A model generated the notes under the pieces. It searched no databases, was not told the DNA's origin, and saw only the letters and a list, made by a program, of their open reading frames with translations. This document shows positions 11,966 through 22,194 of a stretch of DNA of 64,000 nucleotides, piece after piece. The first letter of the stretch is position 1; each line of letters opens with the position of its first letter. Source of the DNA: Zingiber officinale (Eukaryota; Streptophyta; Magnoliopsida; Zingiberales; Zingiberaceae); contig NC_055987.1 of the NCBI RefSeq assembly GCF_018446385.1, forward strand, positions 86,795,418 to 86,859,417, in the 5' to 3' direction. Made by a program: the position numbers and the translations under genes.

Positions 11966-12232
11966 GAACTTAATAATAGACAACACTTTTTAAAAAATGT
12001 TGTCATAGATACTAAAACAAAGTCTAATAGACAACGCTTTTTACGAAGCGTTGTCTTTGACCTGTAAAAATCACTAATAGACAACGGTTTTTAGAAAAGC
12101 GTTGTCTATTAATAAGAAAATAATGAAATAGACAACGCTTTTCACTAAAAGCATTGTTAAAAAAAATAGACAACGCTTTTTACAAAAAGCGTTGTTGTTT
12201 AAGTGTTGTAGAATCCCAATTTTCTTGTAGTG
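11966..12232. repeat. Right subterminal and terminal repeats of the CACTA element
   Basis: About five palindromic units of the AGACAACGCTTTT type precede the terminal repeat TTTTCTTGTAGTG, mirroring the left end. Confidence 0.85.
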
Positions 12233-12320
12233 TAAGTAAGACTCGCAAGTTGGAAAGATCTCCACTACCAATAAACCCAAGAATTCATTGGTTATTATCC
12301 TTTGAATCCTACTCAAGTTA
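12233..12320 (-). pseudogene. Outer copia GAG-pre-integrase end, resumed after the CACTA element
   Basis: The - strand reads RIQRIITNEFLGLL and FPTCESYL, the zinc-binding CxxC end of the copia integrase N-terminal domain. It joins directly to the EGKITKKPF segment left of 8121 when the CACTA element is removed. A short degenerate linker (12321-12509) separates it from the protease. Confidence 0.8.
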
Positions 12321-12509
12321 ATATAACCTTAGCTTTAGATGCCAAAGATAAGATTGGTTCATCTCCGAAGGTTACTTTCTCTTTTAAAAGTTAGAAGATG
12401 TGTTATTAATTTCCATTTGTTGCATCGTGGAATTTGTTGGATTTATAAATTGCCAACCAACGTACCAGAACAGATATTTTCCCTCTTTTCCTTGATAAAA
12501 ACTTTGTTA

Positions 12510-12857
12510 TCAAAAGAAACATAATATCAAGTTTAGAAACTGAAATCTAGTTCTTTCTAAACTTGGTATGTAAAGACAATTTCTTAAAATCCAAGTTTTA
12601 TTCCTCTCGGAGGATAAACACCTCCCACTGCAACAGCTACTACTTTTGCAGCAGTGTCCATTTATGACGGTGATTTTTCTTTCATATAGTTGTCGAGTTT
12701 CATGGAACCCCTGCAATAAATTGCAGACATGATCAGTGGTTCCCATATCTACACACCAGGTACCGATAGATAACTCCACTAAACATGTAACAACTAATGC
12801 ATAAAATACACATTTATTATTCTTAGTTCTAAGAAGACAGCCCGCCTTAATGTCCAA
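12510..12857 (-). pseudogene. Outer copia protease remnant
   Basis: The - strand reads WCVDMGTTDHVCNLLQGF, where the family has the aspartic protease motif DTG, then RNCLYIPSLERT, matching the CLYVP region. The active-site DTG has become DMG, and the end of the frame runs into non-family residues. The protein is not functional. Confidence 0.8.
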
Positions 12858-14180
12858 GTCTTATTTCCAATCATTATAATTGGGACCACTAAGTCTATCC
12901 TATAGTATAATAGCTAGGGGATTGACCAACATTTTAAATCCTAAGAATCACAAAAATATTTGGTTAAGACCAACTCCTTAAAAATCCCCATGAATTTTGT
13001 ATGCCACGTTAGTGTGGACATATACAAATTCAAGGAGGAGATTTTATCCATTAATTTTATTATCTCGTCAACCTTATTTTATGGCGAATAAAATTAATAG
13101 TTGGTCTTGTATTTGGTCAAATATTTGGTCAAAACTTTGAATTTAAAATAACATTGATTCCTCAAACAATATTATTTAAATTCACCAACACCTCAAACAT
13201 CGGGAATTTTACATGCCGCGTTAGTATGGACGTATACAAATTCAATATTTGTAAGAGGAGGGTGTTACCCATTAATTTTATTATCTTGTCATCCTAACTT
13301 TATGACAAATAAAATTAATAGTTGGTTTTCCTTTGGTCACGCAAAGCAATAGCAGTGACTCCGTTGGGGAGGATACTTTTGAATGCGTCTAAGTGTATAC
13401 CATTACTTGATACTAAGTCTATTAAATAGGATTATGCCCCTTCAGTTGGAGAAGATCACACACTCCTAAATAATTTCCTATAACCATCCATAAAGGAAGT
13501 TTGATCTAGTGATCCACAACAAACACATCCGTTGTGGAGGGAGGCACTCGGAGCCAACACACAAGCTTGTTGCATCACTTACAAACCAATAATGGAGACC
13601 GTGGAATTTGTTAAAAATCCCTCTCCCACTTAGTTATTTAAGGAGAGGATTTTTGACTACGCTAGTATACATCACATACACACACACACATCACAGTAAA
13701 TAAAAGCAATAAATATGAAAAATAATTTTCCAACTATTATGGCTTCTACCATCACTGTCCTTCGCGTGCTGCCAGCCCTAGGGATCATGCCGTCGGGTCC
13801 ATCGAGCTTCCTTTTCTGCTGCGCCTCTGGTCCTCCAATAGCACCACGCTTCACAAGAATACGATCCGCGACAAAAATAAAATCAAATTTTACATACATC
13901 GATCCTATATTCCACAAGGGAATGTACATCAAGTCTAGATCGAACATAAATGTAAAATCCTAGGGCTAATACAGCTCCTGCTATATTTAATATTACAATC
14001 ATGCACACACAATAAAATGCCCTTGACATGTCCAAGGGTCCAATCACACACAATATCTATATGTCATAATAGTTGGAGCCTGCAACCATAAAGTTAGCAC
14101 ATCCTACTATTATCCTGCCTAAATTTTGTATGACATGTACATAATCTATTTGAAAACAAAACACACAGAGGCAAACCCTA
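12858..14180 (-). other. Outer copia leader region; no gag recognised
   Basis: Gag should lie here, but no gag or zinc-knuckle coding is readable. Two direct copies of a block of about 120 bp (12994-13110 and 13204-13330) share the words CCATTAATTTTATTATC and AATAAAATTAATAGTTGGT. A moderately GC-rich patch (13740-13870) contains a frame on each strand without similarity to a known protein. A deletion of gag is the simplest reading. Confidence 0.55.
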
Positions 14181-14192
14181 GTTCTGATACCA
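14181..14192 (-). other. Primer binding site of the outer copia (initiator Met tRNA type)
   Basis: On the - strand TGGTATCAGAAC lies two bases inside the 5' LTR end. It matches the plant initiator-Met primer site TGGTATCAGAGC except at one base. Confidence 0.85.
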
Positions 14193-14194
14193 AT

Positions 14195-14740
14195 TGTTGG
14201 TTGGTCCTAGGAGGATCGTACTGGTTCCACTGTACAAAAATTTTGTACAAGTGTCGAACCTTTTCCTAAATAACCTATTGTGTTCTTTAGAAGTTAAATT
14301 AGGAATCACAAACGGAACTTAACATTATTGATTCCAAATTTAACTTATCTGTTCTTAATGGTTTAGACTTGGATCGCAAGCGGAACTTAACACTATTGAT
14401 CCAAATCAACCTATGTTATAAATTTAATTAAATATTAATTTCCAAAATTGGCTTCCAGGACTGCATGGCGAGGCACATGGCCTTCTTGGGTATGGGAGCA
14501 TCCACCACCGCCTAGACAAAGTCTTTTAAGGAAAGCTAATATTTAATTTCCTTATATAACTCTAGGTTTAACTAAAAAGCACAATCGAATCACAAATTCA
14601 AAAAATAAAAGAAATAAAACACAACTTCGAATATCTAATCCGAAAATCTAGAATCTAATGCCTCTTGTGTTTGGAATTCATACAAAAGAAAAACTAGTAT
14701 GATGCGGAAAATAATTACTAGTTATACCTTCCTTTGTATG
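14195..14740 (-). repeat. 5' LTR of the outer copia, first part
   Basis: It matches 3021-3566 over its full 546 bp, starting TGTTGGTTGG on the + strand. It stops at the GTATG target site where the Angela-like element entered, and the LTR resumes at 24042. Confidence 0.9.
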
Positions 14741-16587
14741 TGTTGGGTTTTTCGGACCGCGAAAACCGCTTTTCGCGTCGCGGAAACCCCGAATCACCCA
14801 AAGTCGTAGATCCGTGCAAGGAAAACCGAATGAAATACAAATACGAGTTTCAAAACTTTAGATCTACTCCTAGATCTATGTGTTGAGATCTTTACCCTTG
14901 TTGTGTGCTCTTTCGCATTCCCGCTCGTCCAAGGAGTTGCCGGATCTCAAGACCGTCAAGCGTCGGTCCTCTAGAAGTATCCACACGGACACGTAGGTGG
15001 AGAAAACCTTACACAAAGGTGTGCTAGCACCTTGGTAAGATTCGGCCAAGCAAGGAGGAGAGGGAGAGGGAGAGCTTGAGGAAGAAGAAGGAGTAATCAC
15101 TTGAATGAGCAAATTGAATTTCTCATTCAATCAAAAGTGGCCGGCCACTCTCTATTGTAACTCCCCTCATTAATGCATTAAGTTGTCATCAAGGAGAGAA
15201 TGTAACCTCCATGAGGTGGCACTCACTAGTAACTCCCATGAGGTGGCACACCATGATGATGTGGAACATCATCATTGGTCCACCTAATGCCAACTCACCA
15301 ATGAGGTGGCAAAAGGTCAAGTCAAAATTAACCTTTGGTCTTCCTTCTTAAGTCAAGTCAAACTTGACCCAATCTCTTCCATGGTTGATCTAATCTAACC
15401 ATTTGATTCAAGCCAACTTAATATAATGAATCTAATTCATTTAATTAAATTGATTCAATAAGTCAAAATCTAAATTAGACTCATTGAACACATGAATCAA
15501 CTTGAGTCGAACTCAAGTTAGCCCAATTAGGATTACTCTTAATCTAATTTGATTCATCAAATGAATCTAATCCTCTTGGTTCATCATATGAACCTAATCT
15601 CCATCTAATTGTCCTAAGTGTGTGACCCTATAGGTTCTTGTAACGTTGGCAATGCCCTAAACCCATTTAGGAGCATAAGTAATGAGCGGTATCTAGCAAC
15701 ACATCATTACTACCCAAGTTACAAGAATGTCGAGATACGACATCACCTTGTGACTACTAATTGTGACTCCTCACAATATATGACAAGTGTCCTTCTATCC
15801 TAGACATCTAGATTGATTAATGTGAGGCATAGACCGTGTCATCCTCAGACCAATTTAAATCTTGAACTCCAAGTAAACTCACTAAATCAAATGAGCTCAA
15901 TATCCTATATTGACTCATTTGGGCATGGCCATGCACTTCGTGGTCACACTCTATCAAGAATACTGATGTCTCTCCCATCATATAGGAGGGATAGATCCCA
16001 TCTACATCACTCACATCCCTCTGCATAATTTGTTATATACCCAGTAATCGCCTTTATAGTCCACCCAGTTACGGGTGACGTTTGACGAAACCAAAGTACA
16101 TAACTCCTTATGTAGGGATCTATGGTGACTTCAGGTCTAAGGACTAGTAGTCATACTAATAGCCACATGAGAAAGTATATGACACTCATATAACGATCCA
16201 TGATACTTTCTCATGGCGGGTCATTCAGTATACATTCTCTAATGTATACCCATGTGTCAACTTGATATCTCTATATCCATGACTTGTGAGATCAAGTCAT
16301 CGAGTTGACCTACATGCTAGTCTTATTGCATTAACATTGTCCCTAAATGTTAATACTCGACTAGGAATGATTAAGAGTAGTGTTCCCTATATCATCTCAC
16401 TATCGGTTCAACTAACCGATTGATATAGGTGAGAACCATCTACTCAAGGACATTATTATACTTAGTCTATTTGGCACTAATACAAATAAGTATAATAACC
16501 AAACAAATGCCTTTATTAATATACAAGAATATGATACAATGAGTCCATACAATCATCAAATGATTGGCTCTAGGGCTCTAACTAACA
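14741..16587 (-). repeat. 3' LTR of the Angela-like element
   Basis: This 1847-bp LTR starts TGTTGGGTTTTTCGG and ends CTCTAACTAACA on the + strand. It is nearly identical to 22195-24041, and a diverged solo copy lies at 37782-39593. Small open frames inside it recur in the copies and are not genes. Confidence 0.93.
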
Positions 16588-16600
16588 ATCTCCCACTAGC
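16588..16600 (-). other. Polypurine tract of the Angela-like element
   Basis: On the - strand GCTAGTGGGAGAT stands directly before the LTR start TGTTAG. Confidence 0.8.
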
Positions 16601-16601
16601 A

Positions 16602-19600
16602 CTAGTGCCAATCAGTGTAGGCTCTAAGCCCCAATGACCTAGTGTGACCATCATGCTTTCTCTGTGCCAAAGCCTTGGTCAAGGGATCTGCGATGTTAGC
16701 CTCTGTAGGTACTCTGCAAATCTTTACATCTCCTCTCTCGATGATCTCTCGAATGAGATGGAAGCGCCGTAGTATATGCTTGGTCCGCTGGTGTGAGCGA
16801 GATTCCTTCGCCTGTGCTATAGCTCCATTGTTGTCACAATAGAGCTTAACTGGGTCAGCGATGCTAGGAACCACCCCAAATTCAGTGATGAACTTGCGGA
16901 TCCAAACTGCCTCCTTTGTTCCTTCGATGCAGAATATACTCAACCATTGTAGAATCGACCATTGTATCCCGCTTGAACTCTTCCAGTAGTGGCACCACCA
17001 TTAATGCAAAATACGAACCCCGACTGCGATCTATAGTCATCCTGGTCGGTCTGGAAGCTAGCATCACTGTAACCCTTTACATCTAGCTCATCATTGCCTC
17101 CATATATCAAGAAATATTCTTTAGTCCTTCTTAAGTACTTAAGAATATTCTTGACCGCTATCCAGTGACTTTCACCTGGATCTGACTGGTATCTGCTCGT
17201 CATGCTCAAAGCATACGAGACATCAGGTCGAGTACATAGCATGGCGTACATGATCGATCCTATGGATGAGGCATAAGGTATCTGATCCATGCAGTCTCTC
17301 TCCTCTCTAGAAGAGGGACATTGAGTCTTCGAAAGACTCACGCCATGTGACATCGGCAGAAATCCCTTCTTGGAGTTCTGCATGGTAAACCGAAGGAGTA
17401 CCTTGTCAATGTATATACTTTGACTTAGGCCAAGCAATCTCTTAGATCTATCTCTATAGATCTAAATCCCTAGAATGCGGGATGCCTCACCTAAGTCCTT
17501 CATTGAGAAACAACTCCCTAGCCAGGTCTTGACAGACTGAAGCATAGGGATGTCCTTCCCAATGAGTAGTATGTCATCCACATACAATATGAGGAAGACA
17601 ACTATATCCCCTATAACCTTCTTGTAGACACAAGGCTCATCTTCGTTCTTGATGAAACCAAACTGTTTGATTGCATCATCGAATCGAAGATTCTAGCTCC
17701 GAGAAGCTTGCTTTAGTCCATAAATGGACCTATGCAGCTTGCATATTTTGCTAGTATGCTGTGGATCTACAAAACCCTCAGGTTGTGTCATGTACACATC
17801 CTCGAGCAGGTTTCCATTCAGAAACACGGTTTTGACATCCATCTGCCATATCTCATAGTCATGGTAGGCTGCAATAGCAAGCATGATCCGAATAGACTTA
17901 AACATCGCTACTGGAGAAAAGGTTTCATCATAGTCAATACCATGAATCTGCTTGAAACCTTTAGCTACCAAGCGACCCTTATAGATAAGTCCATCCATGT
18001 CAGTCTTTCTCTTAAAGACCCACTTGCACCCAATGGGTTTTACCCCTTCAGGTGGATCAACCAAAGTCCATACTTGGTTGGTGTACATGGATTCCATTTC
18101 GGATCTCATGGCCTCTAGCCATTTCTCGGAATCTGGTCTCATCATAGCTTCCTGATAGGTGGTAGGCTCATCCTCTATGAGCATAACATCATCATGGTCA
18201 GACAAGAGAAATGAGTATCTCTCAGGCTGACGACGTACCCAATCAGACTTGCGAAGAGGTATGTCTACTTGAACCGGTTGTTGTTCCTCAACTCCTTGTG
18301 GAACAACATCATCCACAACACTTTGTGGTTCCAGTTCAATTTCCATCGAGGCATCAGTGCTATTGTTCGCATCTTGAACTTCTTCAAGATCGAACGTGCT
18401 CCCACTAGTCTTTCTAGAAACAAAGTCCCTTTCTAGAAAGACCCCAGTCTTTGCCACAACTACCTTGTGCTGACTGGGAATGTAGAAGTAATATCCCTTA
18501 GTTTCCTTGGGATATCCAATGAAATAGCACTTGTCGGATTTGAGTCCTAATTTATCTGAGACTTGACGTCGTACGTAAGCCTCACAACCCCAAATCCTCA
18601 TGAAAGACACCTAGGCATCTCTCCCAGTCCATATCATATATGGTGTCTTTATCACGGCCTTTGATGGAACTCGGTTGAGTATGAAAGCTGCCGTGTCTAG
18701 AGCATATCCCCATAGATATGTCGGAAGATTTGTGTGACTCATCATAGATCGTATCATATCTAATAAGGTACGATTCCTCCGTTCGGATACACCATTCCAC
18801 TGTGGTGTTCCTGGAGGAGTGAGTTGGGATAGAATCTCACACTCAGCTAGATAGTCACGGAACTCATGGCTAAGGTATTCTCCACCTCGATCGGATCGAA
18901 GTATCTTAATACTCTTGCCAAGCTGGTTCTGTACTTCATTCTTGAATTCTTTGAACTTTTCAAAGGATTCAGACTTATGTGTCATCAAGTACACATAACC
19001 ATATCTACTGAAATCATCAGTAAATGTGATGAAGTACCTATAACCGCCTCTAGCAGCAACATTGAAAGGGCCACATACATCACTATGTATGAGTCCTAAC
19101 AAATCAGTTGCTCTCTCGCTGTGTCCACTAAAGGGAGTCTTGGTCATCTTGCCTCATAGGCATGACTCACATATCTCATATGATTCAAAATCAAATGAGT
19201 CCAACAAACCATCCTTATGGAGTTGGGATAAGCGCTTGTCATTTATATGACCTAAGCGACAGTGCCAAAGGTAGGTTTGGTTCATGTCATTAGACTTGAA
19301 CCTCTTGGTATTTACGTTATAGATAGGGCTTTCAAGGTCTAGAATATAGAGTCTGTTTATCAGAGGTGCACTACAATAGAACATATCGTTTAAGTAGACA
19401 GAACAACATTTGTTCTTTATAGTAAACGAGAAACCTTTCTTGTTCAAACAAGAAACTGATATAATGTTCTTAGTTAATGCAGGCACATAACAACAATCGA
19501 CTAACTCTAGTACAAGCCCAGAGGGCAGAGATAAACAGTAAGTCCCTACAACAACAGCAGCAACCCGTGCTCCATTGCCTACTCGTAGGTCCACCTCGCC

Positions 19601-20513
19601 CTTTGTCAATGCCCTGCTATTTCTCAGCGCCTGCACATCAGTACAAATGTGAGAAGCACATCCAGTATCTAATACCCATGATGTAGAAATAGATAGATTG
19701 ACTTCTATAACATATATACCTGAAGTGGAAGTCTCACTTCGCTTCTTCTTAAGATCCTCCAAGTATACCTTGCAGTTCCTCTTCCAGTGCCCGGTCTGAC
19801 CGCAGTGGAAGCAGGTAGCATTCTTGGCGACCCCTCCTTTAGGCTTCAGTGCCTTGCCTTTGCCCTTGGCTTGGGACTTTCCCTTGCCTTTGGGCTTGCC
19901 TTTGCCCCTATGCTTCTGGACCATCAGAATGGGCTTAACCTTCTTAAGGTTAACCTCAGCAGTTCGTAACATACTAAGGAGCTCGGGCAGTGGCTTGTCA
20001 ATCTCGTTCATGTTATAGTTCAGAACGAATTGACTATAGCTATCCGGCAAGGATTGCAAGATTAAGTCAGTGGCCAGCTCTTGGCCAAGTGGGAATAGGT
20101 TCTCTATGTACCCAATCATCTTGAGTACATAAGGACCTACGGGAGCCCCGTCGACATCTTGCACCGAAATGAGCCTTAGAGATCTCAAATCTCTCATGCC
20201 TCGCTTGTCACGATATAGTTGGCGAAGATGCTCAACCATATCGTAGCGCCCATCAACGTGTTGCTTCGAAGCTCCGAGTTCATGGTCGCGAGCATTAGAC
20301 AGACACATCTAATGCGTCGTCTTGATGCTTCTTGTAAGCATCTTTGTCTGTCGGGGCATTGGCGGGAGGAGCCTCCGGAATGGGCCGCTCCAGTTTACGT
20401 TCCTGGGTGAGAACTATTCTCAAGTTCCTATACCAGTCCAGGAAATTTGCTTCGTTGAGCTTGTCCTTCTCAAGGACAGATCGCAGGGAGAAGGAATTCG
20501 TGTTCGACGTCAT
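16602..20513 (-). pseudogene. Angela-like gag-pol polyprotein, nearly full length but broken
   Basis: The - strand start at 20513 (MTSNTNSFSLRSVLEKDKLN) begins gag. A frameshift near 20300 passes to a long frame (20308-19154) with the rest of gag, a zinc knuckle CFHCGQTGHWKRNC, the protease WVLDTGCASHIC with an intact DTG, and the integrase zinc region (HCRLGH...CESCL). The integrase core follows (19147-18611: HSDVCGPF, DRGGEY, NGVSERRN). RT lies in 18610-17437 (FKQIHGIDYDETFSPVAM, QMDVKTVFLNG, then YVDD in the following stretch). RNase H ends at 16602 (KLYCDNNGAIA, EANIADPLTKALAQ). Stops occur in one frame at about 19154, 18611, 17693 and 17462, with another frameshift near 16960. Apart from these the protein reads continuously, so it was recently functional. 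Confidence 0.92.
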
Positions 20514-22180
20514 GGTTATCTACAACAGAAAATTTACAGAAATAAATATCATATTCTTTTAAAATCATTTAATTAGGCCTTTAACTAAATGATGCTCCCA
20601 CTAAATACTATAATTCTTGTGGGACAAGATCCACATCATACTAACCCTTGAGTTAGCTTTGGCTAATACGCCCAAGGCTTAGTATAATCGGTAGGTAACG
20701 ATTACCAATTACATCTCTATGCAACTCTTGTTTATAGGATCAAGATCCATATTTATATTAAAACTCGAGTTAGCTTTGGCTAATACGCCCGAGAGTTAAT
20801 ATAAACGTGATTTTGTCCTACCTTTCCAACTATTGGAAGAATGCCTATAGTTGACTCGATCCAACCGAGTTACTAGGAATACTCAATCTAATTGAGTTTG
20901 TATTCACTCATGCGTTGATAGGCGGGACCAAGATTGTCCCTCCGTACCCTACCAAGATAATATGTATTGCTCTACTTTGGCAGATTCAACAATACATGTG
21001 ATCGAGGTAGTGATAGGTATCACGACACGGTTAGGCATTAGAGTTGGTTCGATCGAGATCTAATCTAATCGAAAAGGATGCATCTTGTGCACGACTTAGA
21101 TCTAATCTAATCGCAAGGGTGCATCATGTGCACGACTTAGATCTAATCTAATCATAAGGCACTAATTAATTAATTACTTATTAAACATGCATCATATACA
21201 TAAGCAATTAACTAATTAATCTATTTGTGATTTAGTCATGGCCCTACTACGATCTTCTCAAGCCAATGAGAAGATCGACTGGTCAACCTAGGGTCAACAG
21301 CTTCTCCAAGCTTCTCCCTTTGACCACCTTGTGTTGCTCGTGCCCGCCTCGGAACTCCGTCTCGTGTGGACCCTCCACCGCTCCAATTTGTACATTACAA
21401 TTTGAAACTCGAGTTACATTCGAGTCTAAATCTAATTTACAACCAGAATATATGAGAAAGGCATGACGCGCAGGTCGCGGAAAAATAAAAACATACAATA
21501 CACGCAAACACATAACGGCACGCAGGCCGTATTATGAATTACAACACAATCCAATCATATTGGGTTTTGGGCCATGACTATCACAAAATTAATATATAAT
21601 TCAAAATTATATATTTTCATAATTTTCTATAATTTTAAAATTAATTTTTTACAATTTTTACGAGTAAAATTTTCCGGCGGTCCCGTTTAGCGGTTTCGGG
21701 CACAATCGTGGAACGGATCCCCTTGTGGGGCCAGGGGCAGCGCCCCTACCCGCGATCTAACCATCGCGAGGGTTCCTTTGCGATCCAACAGCGCCTAAAC
21801 TCGCTGTCCCAAAATAATTTGGGATGAAACCTTTGAGAAGAATTTTCCCGGCAGTCCCGATTAGCGATTTCGGGCGCAATCGCGAAGCAAATCCCCTTAC
21901 GGGGTTAGGGGAGTGCCCCTACCCACGATCTAACCATCGTGAGTTGCTCCTAAGCGATCCTACAGCGCCTTCGCTCGCTGTCCCAAACAGATTTGGGTCG
22001 AAACATCACCGTTTTGGAAAAATCTTCCCAGTAGTCGAAGCCTACAAGCGTCTAAACACTTGTGCTTCGATTACTCGAGAAAAATACTCATAAAAACCCA
22101 AAAACATAATTTTACAGAAAATTACAGAAACTTTAGTTTTCATAAAACCAAAAAGACAAACTCGTATTAGCCTTGCACGT
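20514..22180 (-). other. Leader of the Angela-like element with internal repeats
   Basis: This is a 1.7-kb untranslated leader between the primer site and gag. It holds three kinds of repeat: a pair sharing GAGTTAGCTTTGGCTAATAC (near 20650 and 20765), three tandem units of about 42 bp (starts 21056, 21098, 21139), and a GC-rich pair (21671-21823 and 21843-21997). Such leaders usually hold packaging and dimerisation signals. Open frames inside show no similarity. Confidence 0.7.
21671..21997. repeat. GC-rich direct repeat pair in the Angela-like leader
   Basis: Two diverged copies (21671-21823, 21843-21997) share GTCCCG, AGCG, TTTCGGGC, GGATCCCCTT/AAATCCCCTT, GCCCCTACCC, GATCTAACCATCG and GCTGTCCCAAA. 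Each copy contains self-complementary words such as CCCCTTGTGGGG and GGGGCAGCGCCCC that could form hairpins in the genomic RNA. Confidence 0.75.
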
Positions 22181-22193
22181 GGCTCTGATACCA
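22181..22193 (-). other. Primer binding site of the Angela-like element
   Basis: On the - strand TGGTATCAGAGCC, an exact plant initiator-Met type primer site, lies one base inside the 5' LTR. Confidence 0.9.
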
Positions 22194-22194
22194 C

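Larger units (their letters stand above)
8121..12232 (-). mobile_element. Non-autonomous CACTA transposon carrying host gene fragments (Pack-CACTA), 4112 bp
   Basis: The element begins CACTACAAGAAAA and ends TTTTCTTGTAGTG, a 13-bp CACTA-type terminal inverted repeat. It lies within the copia integrase. Removing it restores the reading CESYLEGKITKKPF expected for copia. The 3-bp target duplication reads TTG on one side and TTA on the other (- strand), which is the CACTA length with one transition. Both ends carry arrays of short palindromes (8138-8360 and 11966-12205), typical subterminal transposase-binding repeats. No TnpA or TnpD transposase coding is visible. The interior holds exon-intron pieces of at least three host genes, all on the - strand, so this strand is given for the element. 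Mobility would need transposase from elsewhere. Confidence 0.88.

Noticed and set aside
8121..12232. Two unrelated MITEs rather than one CACTA element
   Set aside because: The two ends form one inverted repeat, share subterminal motifs, and removal of the whole interval restores the copia frame.
22181..22193. Part of a tRNA gene at the GGCTCTGATACCA words (also 14181 and 29754)
   Set aside because: They are primer binding sites next to LTR ends; no tRNA cloverleaf surrounds them.
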